This document shows positions 52,860 through 61,600 of a stretch of DNA of 64,000 nucleotides, in pieces. How positions within the stretch are numbered: position 1 is the stretch's first letter; each line of letters begins with the position of its first letter. This stretch comes from Arcicella sp038230735 (GTDB lineage Bacteria > Bacteroidota > Bacteroidia > Cytophagales > Spirosomataceae). The notes beneath the pieces are model-generated. The model worked only from the letters and a program-made list of their open reading frames with translations. It was not told the origin of the DNA and searched no databases. Where the stretch lies: the NCBI GenBank assembly GCA_038230735.1, contig JBBRMR010000005.1:51397-115396 (forward strand), written 5' to 3'. Made by a program: the position numbers and the translations under genes.

Positions 52860-52907
52860 CCAAACTAAACTAACTGTTTACTGCTAATTGATAACTGTTC
52901 ACTGACC

Positions 52908-54557
52908 CTATTTCGCTCCCTTCATCAAAGGAATGGCATTTTTCAAAACTGCCTTCACAAACTGAACAAATAGGGGTGCTGGATTGGCAACATTAGATTT
53001 ATATTCTGGGTGAAACTGTACACCAATAAAGTAAGGATGGTCTTTTAATTCCACAATTTCTACTAAATTAGATTCTGGATTTATCCCCGTTGGAATCATT
53101 CCTGCCGCTTTGAATTGCTCCAAATAGGCATTATTAAATTCGTAACGATGGCGATGACGTTCTTGAATGTTTAGTTTTCCGTAAATATGATGTGCCAAAG
53201 AACCTTTTTCTAACTTACAAGCATAAGCACCCAAACGCATTGTTCCGCCTTTGTTCGTTACCGTTTTTTGTTCTTCCATCAAATCAATCACGGGATTGGT
53301 GGTTTCTGGATTCATTTCTGAGGAATGAGCATCTTCCAAACCTAAGACATTTCGAGCGTATTCAATCACGGCACATTGCATTCCCAGACAGATTCCAAAA
53401 AAAGGAACTTTATTTTCTCTGGCGTATTTTACAGCATTTATTTTTCCTTCAATTCCTCTTTCTCCAAAACCTGGAGCAACCAAAATCCCGTCCAAATCCG
53501 AAAGTTTTTTCTGATAATCGCCATCCACCAAACTCTCTGACGAAATCCAAATTACGTTCACTTTTGTTTCATTCATCGCCCCTGCATGAATCAGTGCCTC
53601 AGCAATTGATTTGTAAGAATCTTTCAACTCAACGTACTTTCCCACTAAGCCAACGGTAATTTGCTCGGTGGGATTTTTGAGTTTTCCCAAGAAATTTTTC
53701 CACGATTCGAGGTCAGCATCTTTGTCATTATAAATATCCAATTTATACAAAGCTCTTTGGTCGAGTTTTTCTTTTCTCATTAACAGAGGCACATCATAAA
53801 TCGTCTCGGCATCCATGGCTTCAATCACATCATTGGCGGATACGTTGCAAAATAGAGCAATTTTACGACGTATTTCCATTGGCACAGGATGCTCAGTTCT
53901 ACAAACAATAATGTCAGGTTGAACGCCTAATTCAGACAAGGCACGGACTGAGTGCTGAGTAGGTTTGGTCTTTAATTCACCTGCCGAAGCCAAATAAGGA
54001 ATCAGCGTAAGGTGAATAAAAAGCGTGTTTTTTTCTCCCAAATCCCATTTCAATTGTCGAGCAGCTTCGATGAAAGGTAACGATTCAATATCGCCAACGC
54101 AACCTCCAATTTCTGTAATAACAATATCGTATTCGCCAGTTTCACCCAAAATCAAGATATTTCGTTTGATTTCGTCCGTGATGTGGGGAATTACTTGAAC
54201 CGTTTTGCCTAAATAATCCCCTCTACGTTCTTTAGTAATAACATTATTATAGACTCTTCCCGTAGTAATGTTATTGGCTTGCGAAGTTGGTACGCCCAAA
54301 AAACGCTCGTAATGTCCGAGGTCGAGGTCAGTTTCTGCCCCGTCGTTGGTTACATAACATTCACCATGTTCATAAGGATTTAAGGTTCCAGGGTCGATGT
54401 TAATGTAAGGGTCAAACTTCTGAATAGTACACGATAATCCTCTGGCTTGCAATAGTTTAGCTAAGGAAGAAGCTATGATTCCCTTGCCCAATGATGATGT
54501 TACACCGCCCGTAACGAATATGTATTTTGCGGTTTTCGGTTGCCCTTTACCTGACAT
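52908..54557 (-). CDS. pyrG: CTP synthase
   Basis: Makes CTP from UTP, ATP and glutamine in the cytoplasm. The 549-residue protein starts with the synthetase domain (KYIFVTGGVTSSLGKGIIASSLAKLLQARG, YINIDPGTLNPYEHGECYV, ELGVQPDIIVCRTE) and ends with a class I glutamine amidotransferase domain (VPFFGICLGMQCAVIEYARN with the nucleophile cysteine, and VQFHPEYKSN with histidine and glutamate). Length is normal. Probably monocistronic with its own terminator; the yidC gene is downstream. Confidence 0.98.
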   Translation of the reverse strand: MSGKGQPKTAKYIFVTGGVTSSLGKGIIASSLAKLLQARGLSCTIQKFDPYINIDPGTLNPYEHGECYVTNDGAETDLDLGHYERFLGVPTSQANNITTGRVYNNVITKERRGDYLGKTVQVIPHITDEIKRNILILGETGEYDIVITEIGGCVGDIESLPFIEAARQLKWDLGEKNTLFIHLTLIPYLASAGELKTKPTQHSVRALSELGVQPDIIVCRTEHPVPMEIRRKIALFCNVSANDVIEAMDAETIYDVPLLMRKEKLDQRALYKLDIYNDKDADLESWKNFLGKLKNPTEQITVGLVGKYVELKDSYKSIAEALIHAGAMNETKVNVIWISSESLVDGDYQKKLSDLDGILVAPGFGERGIEGKINAVKYARENKVPFFGICLGMQCAVIEYARNVLGLEDAHSSEMNPETTNPVIDLMEEQKTVTNKGGTMRLGAYACKLEKGSLAHHIYGKLNIQERHRHRYEFNNAYLEQFKAAGMIPTGINPESNLVEIVELKDHPYFIGVQFHPEYKSNVANPAPLFVQFVKAVLKNAIPLMKGAK

Positions 54558-54790
54558 GATAATATAATTTGAAAATTGTTTAATTTGAAAATTTGAAAAT
54601 GAAATTCAAACTTTTCTAAAATTGAAAAGCAAGGCAAGAATTTTTAAGAAATTAAAAATCTCAATTCAGTAAGACAAAAGAAGGTTACAAGAACAAAACG
54701 AAATGCAAGAAGATTTCTGAAATGAAACTTAGGAGGAGGATTAATTCCGCAACCTGTTGTTACGGGACACAAAGTTAGGTGAAAATTTTG

Positions 54791-54798
54791 TATTTTTG
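54791..54798 (+). promoter_or_regulatory. Putative -7 promoter element of pgi
   Basis: TATTTTTG fits TAnnTTTG and is 32 bases before the ATG at 54831. No clear -33 box. Confidence 0.4.
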
Positions 54799-54830
54799 CC
54801 CTTACCAAAAAATTAAAAATCAAGCTAATC

Positions 54831-56477
54831 ATGTTAAAATCTATTCCATTCGACCAAACTCATGCTTTCTCTTTACTGACAAAACATAAAGCTGAAATGG
54901 CTAATATTTCCATAAAAGACTTATTCTCAAATGATTCTGAACGTTTTGCTAAATTCTCAATTCATTTTGAAGATATTTTATTAGATTATTCCAAAAACAT
55001 TTTGACCGAAAAAACTAAGGCAATTTTAGTGGCTTTGGCGAATGAATGTGAGTTAGATGATGCCATCGAAAGAATGTTTACGGGCGATGTAATTAATCAG
55101 ACCGAACAACGAGCCGTGCTTCATGTAGCGTTGAGAAATCGCTCAAATTCACCGATTGGCGTTGATGGCAAGGAAATAATGCCCGATATTAATGCCGTGT
55201 TGGAGAAGATGAAAGGTTTTACGGAAAAGGTAATTTCGGGCGAATGGAAAGGGTATTCAGGTAAGGCAATTACGGATGTGGTAAACATTGGTATTGGTGG
55301 TTCAGATTTGGGACCTGTGATGGTAACGGAGGCTCTAAAACCTTATAAAAACCATTTGAATTTGCATTTTGTCTCAAATGTGGATGGCACACACATTGCC
55401 GAAGCCTTGAAAAAAGTGAATCCAGAAACCACACTTTTCTTGATTGCTTCCAAGACTTTTACTACGCAGGAAACCATGTCTAATGCTCATTCTGCCCGTA
55501 ATTGGTTCTTAATAAATGGTGGTTCGGCAGATGATGTGGCGAAACATTTTGCCGCAATTTCTACCAACGAAAAATCAGTAGTTGCCTTCGGAATTGATGC
55601 CGAAAATATGTTTGGCTTTTGGGATTGGGTTGGTGGACGTTATTCGCTTTGGTCGGCTATTGGTTTGTCGATTGCCTTGTCGGTTGGATATGAAAATTTT
55701 ATTGAACTTTTAGAAGGGGGTCACGCTATGGATAAGCACTTTCGCACGGCAGATTTCAACGAAAATATGCCTGTAACGTTGGCTATTTTAGGAATTTGGT
55801 ACAATAATTTCTTTGGAGCGGACACCCAAGCCATTCTTCCATACGACCAATATATGCACCGTTTTGCGGCTTATTTTCAACAAGGGGATATGGAATCGAA
55901 TGGCAAATATGTGGGTCGGGGAGGGGAAGAAGTTTCGTATCAAACGGGTCCAATTATTTGGGGAGAACCTGGTACAAACGGGCAACACGCTTTTTATCAA
56001 TTAATTCACCAAGGTACAAAAATGATTCCTTGTGATTTTCTTGCTCCCGCTCAGTCGCACAACCCTATTGGTGAACATCATCAAATGTTGTTGTCCAATT
56101 TCTTTGCCCAAACCGAGGCTTTGATGAACGGGAAATCAAGAGAAGTGGTTGAAGCGGAATTAGTTAAGGCAGGAAAATCTACCGAGGAGATTGAAGCATT
56201 AGCTCCCTTTAAAGTTTTCCAGGGTAATCGTCCCACTAATTCAATTATGTTTAAATTATTGACTCCGAGGACTTTGGGAAGTTTGATAGCGATGTACGAA
56301 CATAAGATTTTCGTGCAAGGGGTGATTTGGAATGTATTTAGTTTTGACCAATGGGGCGTTGAATTAGGAAAGCAATTAGCCAATCAAATTTTACCAGAAT
56401 TAGGTGGAAAAGAAAAAATTAGTTCGCATGATTCATCGACTAACGGGTTGATTAATGCGTATAAAAGTTGGCGGTAA
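54831..56477 (+). CDS. pgi: Glucose-6-phosphate isomerase
   Basis: Interconverts glucose-6-phosphate and fructose-6-phosphate. The 548-residue protein matches the length of the E. coli enzyme. Visible motifs: VVNIGIGGSDLGPVMVTEAL, KTFTTQETMSNAHSARNWF, WDWVGGRYSLWSAIGLSIAL (signature 1), GEPGTNGQHAFYQLIHQGTKM, and NVFSFDQWGVELGKQL (signature 2). All catalytic regions are present. A DinB-family gene follows 24 bases downstream on the same strand, which may be cotranscribed without a functional link. Confidence 0.98.
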   Translation: MLKSIPFDQTHAFSLLTKHKAEMANISIKDLFSNDSERFAKFSIHFEDILLDYSKNILTEKTKAILVALANECELDDAIERMFTGDVINQTEQRAVLHVALRNRSNSPIGVDGKEIMPDINAVLEKMKGFTEKVISGEWKGYSGKAITDVVNIGIGGSDLGPVMVTEALKPYKNHLNLHFVSNVDGTHIAEALKKVNPETTLFLIASKTFTTQETMSNAHSARNWFLINGGSADDVAKHFAAISTNEKSVVAFGIDAENMFGFWDWVGGRYSLWSAIGLSIALSVGYENFIELLEGGHAMDKHFRTADFNENMPVTLAILGIWYNNFFGADTQAILPYDQYMHRFAAYFQQGDMESNGKYVGRGGEEVSYQTGPIIWGEPGTNGQHAFYQLIHQGTKMIPCDFLAPAQSHNPIGEHHQMLLSNFFAQTEALMNGKSREVVEAELVKAGKSTEEIEALAPFKVFQGNRPTNSIMFKLLTPRTLGSLIAMYEHKIFVQGVIWNVFSFDQWGVELGKQLANQILPELGGKEKISSHDSSTNGLINAYKSWR

Positions 56478-56501
56478 TCATTAATCTTTGATTTATTTAA
56501 A

Positions 56502-57008
56502 ATGAATAATCTCGAAGTATGGATGCGGGGACCCATTGCGGGTCTTTCGCCCCTTTTACAACCCGTTGCCCATACTATTCTCCAAGTTCGGGAAGAGGTA
56601 AATACGCTCATGATTGATTTTTCCGAAGAGTATTTGTGGGAAACTACTGCTGGCGTGGCTTTAGTGGGTTTCCATTTGCAACATCTTTCGGGCGTTTTGG
56701 ATAGGCTTTTTACGTATGCTAATGACAAAATGTTGAACGAAGACCAATCGGAATTATTGGAATTGGAAAAAGTTTCACCTCAATATGACTTGACTGTCAA
56801 AAAGCTATTGACTCGCTTTAATAATCAAGTAAATAAGGCTCTGACGCAACTGAAAAATACCGATGAGAAAACGCTCTTAGAACCCAGAGGCATTGGTAGA
56901 AAGAAAATCCCAACCAATGTGATTGGTTTATATTTTCATGCCGCCGAACATTCTATGAGACACTTTGGGGCTTTGATGGTAACGGTCAGGATTTTGAAAG
57001 GAGAATAA
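56502..57008 (+). CDS. DinB-superfamily protein
   Basis: 168 residues, a four-helix bundle of the DinB/YfiT type. Three spaced histidines would form the metal site: FHLQHLSGVLDRLFTYAND (about 65-85) and FHAAEHSMRHFGALMV at the C-terminus. The family includes putative thiol transferases and unknown proteins in Gram-positives and Bacteroidota. It lies 24 bases after pgi. Its own substrate is unknown. Confidence 0.75.
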   Translation: MNNLEVWMRGPIAGLSPLLQPVAHTILQVREEVNTLMIDFSEEYLWETTAGVALVGFHLQHLSGVLDRLFTYANDKMLNEDQSELLELEKVSPQYDLTVKKLLTRFNNQVNKALTQLKNTDEKTLLEPRGIGRKKIPTNVIGLYFHAAEHSMRHFGALMVTVRILKGE

Positions 57009-57075
57009 AATTGATGGTTTCAATAATCTAAAATCAATAATTCTGTTATATTTACAGAAAATAATTCACTCAATT

Positions 57076-57702
57076 ATGTTGGAATTACTCGAAAAAATAA
57101 GTCTTACCGAAAAGCAAATTCAAAAAATTGACGATGGTGGTCTGGTTGCTATCGAAGCAACTTGGGACGAGTTTATGGATTTTTTGGAAGAAACCACTTA
57201 CAAAGCCGAATACTGCAACGGCAGAATCATTATCATGGGCTTAGCATCCGCCATTCACGAACTGCTCGTTAGTTACATAACTACTTTATTGGTAAATCAC
57301 TATCAACGCAATGGAATCAATGTTTTTAGTAGTAACCTTGGCGTGAAAACCAGCGACCAAAAAGGCTTTTTTAATCCAGATATTACGGTTGTGAAAGGGA
57401 AATTAGATTTTTATAATAATTCAATCGCCATCATTTTGAATCCCTTTATTGTGGTTGAAGTATTATCAGAATCTACGAAAGGTTATGATTTGAATGAAAA
57501 ACTGTTCAAATACCAAATGATGGAATCGCTACAAGAAGCTATTTTTGTGGATAGATTTGATAAGATTATTTATAAATTTAAACGTTCAGAAACGCCAAAA
57601 ACATGGATAGAGACTATTCATGATGAAGGAAATCCTGAAATATTGATTGATACCATGAAAGCAAATCTTTTAGATATTTTTGATAACCTCGAAGGTATTT
57701 GA
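57076..57702 (+). CDS. Uma2-family endonuclease-like protein (second copy)
   Basis: 208 residues of the Uma2 group (PD-(D/E)XK fold): NPDITVVKGKLDFYNN (PD), PFIVVEVLSESTKGYDLNEKLFKY (E-x-L-S-x-S and K), and AIFVDRFDKIIY. It is a longer and clearly divergent relative of the protein at 27065-27622, so they are probably not a recent duplication. Function unknown. It lies after a DinB gene and before an NlpC/P60 gene on the same strand. Confidence 0.83.
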   Translation: MLELLEKISLTEKQIQKIDDGGLVAIEATWDEFMDFLEETTYKAEYCNGRIIIMGLASAIHELLVSYITTLLVNHYQRNGINVFSSNLGVKTSDQKGFFNPDITVVKGKLDFYNNSIAIILNPFIVVEVLSESTKGYDLNEKLFKYQMMESLQEAIFVDRFDKIIYKFKRSETPKTWIETIHDEGNPEILIDTMKANLLDIFDNLEGI

Positions 57703-57739
57703 TGTAAGTATTATAATTAAAAATTCCTTACTTTAATCC

Positions 57740-58294
57740 ATGAAACAAAACAAACGACACGCTTGCGAAAGGGTGCTCATTCTCTTTACGTTGCTCTTCA
57801 TCATGGACTCTTGCCGACTGTTTCGTCGCCGAGAGAGTGTCTCTTCATCTACTTCTTATCCTACCAATGCTCCCTCAAAAAATTACTCAAAAACTTATCA
57901 TAACAGAACTATCAATGAAGTTGTTTCCTTAGCACGTTCATACACAGGCGTTCCTTATCGCTCGGGTGGTACTGATGGTAATGGGATGGATTGTTCGGGA
58001 TTATTATTTTGTGTGTATTCGCAAATTGGTTTCAAAATCCCCAGAATCTCCTGGCAACAGGCAGAAGTTGGTCGTGAAGTCTCCATTGATGAACTTCATC
58101 CGGGCGACTGGGTTTTCTTTGTTACTAACAAGGGCGGCGTAGCTTCTATTAATCATGCGGGACTTATAACCGAGAAAAAGAGTGATAAAGAGGTAATATT
58201 TATCCATGCTTCTTCTACAAAAGGTATTAAAGAAGATAATCTTTTTTCAAAATATTGGATGTCTTGTTTCGCCAAAGCATCCCGACCCTTTTAA
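57740..58294 (+). CDS. NlpC/P60-family cell-wall peptidase, probable lipoprotein
   Basis: 184 residues with a basic start and hydrophobic segment ending FIMDSC, a lipobox-like site (cysteine about residue 26). The C40 catalytic triad is visible: cysteine in NGMDCSGLLFCVYS (about 86), histidine in INHAGLI (about 141) and histidine in FIHASSTKG (about 156). It likely cuts peptidoglycan stem peptides at the cell surface. Length is normal for the short Bacteroidota type, with no SH3 domain. It is 37 bases after the Uma2 gene. Confidence 0.9.
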   Translation: MKQNKRHACERVLILFTLLFIMDSCRLFRRRESVSSSTSYPTNAPSKNYSKTYHNRTINEVVSLARSYTGVPYRSGGTDGNGMDCSGLLFCVYSQIGFKIPRISWQQAEVGREVSIDELHPGDWVFFVTNKGGVASINHAGLITEKKSDKEVIFIHASSTKGIKEDNLFSKYWMSCFAKASRPF

Positions 58295-58621
58295 TCTGAG
58301 ATTTAAGATATTTTAAAAATCTTATCGTCACTAATGGATTTTCTACGTCAATCTAATTTTAACCTACGTTTATTATTTACCTCCACAAAATTTTGTTGAA
58401 GTCCATTGCAAAATCTATCTCATTGCAGAGTGTTTTTTTGTAGTTTTTTTAAAATTTGGCTCGACAATTGCCTATAATGTTAAGGTAATACTCAGTCTGC
58501 CTTAAAATGCTTTTGTCTGTGCATGAGAATAAGTTTTAATTTATAACTACTCCTACTTAAAATTTAGCGAACAGTAAAATCAACTAAATTTTTCATTTGC
58601 AACCCCTAAATAAAACAAATT
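58295..58621. other. AT-rich intergenic region without a gene
   Basis: 327 bases between an NlpC/P60 gene and the giant repeat gene. T-rich runs and no exact TAnnTTTG element; I see no gene, palindrome or repeat of note. Confidence 0.5.
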
Positions 58622-61600
58622 ATGCGAGAAGTGTATTTAAAAATCCCCGCCAGGATACAACTAACCATTGTCTCAAAAGTTAACCCATTTAGAATTTACG
58701 TACTGTGGATTTCCATTTTTTTGTTGAAAACACTTCCTTCATTCTCAAGTGAAGTAAATAACAGAAACGATTTTGATTCTTATAATTTGAATAATACCAA
58801 AAATAGTATTGTTGATCCCAACGACATACCGCACAGGATTAACTCCAATTATATAAGCCTCAATTCACTATTGAAAACTTCGTATTGCACGGGCGAAAGT
58901 TCATTTCTATACGCCGATGCCCAAGGAGTATTTAATTCGGGGAATATTTTTTCAGTGGTTTTGTCGGATTCAGTGGGTAGTTTTTCAAATCCTACCATCA
59001 TTGGAACCTTAAATGGGTCTTCTTCGGGCGTTCAAACCATTAATTTTAGAATCCCCATCAATATATCTTTGGGTACGGGTTATCGTATTCGGGTTGTGGC
59101 TTCAAACCCCCTTACGACTTCACCAGATAATAATTTTGATATTCGCATAACCACAATTCCTGTTCCAACCAGTACGCCACAATCCATTTGTGCAGGACAG
59201 TCCACACTATTAGCTGCCACTTGTAGTACAGGTTCAACAAAATGGTATAAATCAGCAACGGGTGATACGCTACTTTCCAGTACTACGGTTTCGCCAATGG
59301 TTACGACCAATTATTACCCTGCCTGTGAAGATGGTTCAACTTGTTTTAGTAGGAGAAAAATACATACGGTTACCGTTAATCAACTTACTGGAATTTCCTT
59401 AGCCTCCGCTTTTTCTACCTGTGTCAATAGTGATATTGATTTACCCGTAGTTACAACCCAAACGGGTTTGACCTATTCTTGGACGGGTCCTAATAGCTTT
59501 ACCGCAACCACCAAAATAGCAACTATTACCAATCTGATTGCTGCGAAAACTGGTATCTATTCGGTTTCGGTTACTAATACAAATAGCTGTTCCGTAACCG
59601 CCACAACCGTAGTAAGTATTGGAACTGCTTTACCCAATTTGGTCATAACGGGCGATACGTCCGTATGTTATAATGGCACTATCAATTTAACTGCCCAAAG
59701 TGGGATTACATCGGGCGTTACGTATTCCTGGACAGGTCCCAATTCATTTACCGCCACGGGACAAAGTATTTCAAGAATTGCTTTTACAGATAATGGACAA
59801 GGATTGACCATCTATCATGATGGTACATATAGAGTTACCGCAACTAATTTAACAACGGGTTGCACTGGTACAGTGTTTGTTAATGTTCATGTCGGTAATC
59901 GTCCTAATATTCCTTCCGTTCCCGCTTCAACATCGGTTTGCGAAGGAACAACTCACAATATTATCATGGGTTTTGGAGGAGCAAATTTTCAAAATTACTC
60001 ATGGACTGGTCCTAACGGATTTACCAGCACTTCAGTTGCCAGTTGCAATGCTGCTTTGCAATGTACTGATGCCTCTATTTCAATTCCTAACTTCTCTACG
60101 GCAAATGTGGGAACTTACTCGGTAATTGCCTATTTTAGGGATGTAAATAACAAAACGTGTTCAATTGGTGCAAATACCACTTTGAGCATTAAAATAAAAC
60201 CAGACGTTACGATTACGTCAAATTCAGCTATCTGTGCTGGGCAAAATCTAAATTTAACCGCTACCTACACGGACGCTACTGCTGGTATTACTTCGTATAA
60301 TTGGACGGGTCCCAATAATTTTACGTCAAGTGTGCAAAATCCAACGGTTAATGCTGCTACTGCAAATGCTTCAGGAATTTATACACTTGTGGCGGTTGGG
60401 GTGAATCAGTGCGTTGCTACGGTAACGACTGCTGTTACGGTAACACAATCTTTTCCACCCGTGGTAACTCCGACTGCACAAGTCGTTTTGAGTAATTCAA
60501 TCACTTTGACGGCAACGGGTTGTTCAGGAACAGTTGATTGGTATAAAGCAAGTGATAATACAGGGGTAATTATGCCAGTATCGCCCATTGTTACTACTTT
60601 GTATTACGCAAAATGTAATTTATCGGGATGTATAAGTGCCAAAAGTGGGGATATTACAGTTACTATCGGAGCTCCTATTGCCATTTCTATAAAATCGGGG
60701 AATTGGGAAGATAAAACGATATGGAATATTAATCGTGTACCCTTAGCGATAGATTCAGTGATTATAGATTTGAATCATGCCGTTGAAATACATGGACAAT
60801 ATTCCGCAAAATGGATGAGTTTTAGAGGCAATGGCACAATAACCTTTGGTTCAACAATTGGAAACTTAAATCTATTAGGTAATCCACCTCCTCCAAAAAC
60901 AACCACACCAACGTTACTAACGGTATCTGGTACTCAAATTACCTATTCAGATTATACAAACGGAACGACCCTTAAATTGTATAGAAATGGTATTTATATT
61001 TATCAGAGTATTGTTGTGAATAGTAACACTTGGTCTGGGCTAAATTTGAGTGCTGGTTTATATACCATCACTGCCACAGAGACGGGTCTGTCCGAATCTG
61101 TTCAATCAAATGCTATTCAATTCACACCACAGACCTCTTCTCCAACGCTCTTGACGGTTACAGGAACCCAGATTACTTATTCGGGTTATACAGATGGAGC
61201 AACTCTCAAACTTTTTAAAGATGGTGTTTATGCGAATCAGAGTTTTGTTGCCAATAGTAACCCTTGGGTAGGGCTGACTTTAACCACGGGCTCATATACA
61301 ATTACCGCTACGGAAAGCGGAAAATCTGAATCAGTTCCATCAAATGCCATTCAATACTCATCACTTCCACAGACTGCTACTCCAACACTTTTAGCGGTAA
61401 ACGCCACTTATATTACTTACACTAATTATACGCCAGGGTCACTCTTTAAACTATATAAAGATGGATTTTTCACCAATGATACTTTTGTATCAAACGGTAA
61501 TGAATGGTCAGGATTAAACTTAGGAACTGGATTATATACTTACACGGCAACGGAATCGGGAAAATCAGAATCGGCTCAATCAAATGCTGTGCAATTCACG

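Noticed and set aside
27065..57702. The two Uma2 genes as ends of a composite mobile element
   Set aside because: They are divergent in sequence and more than 29 kb apart with core genes between them; no repeats link them.
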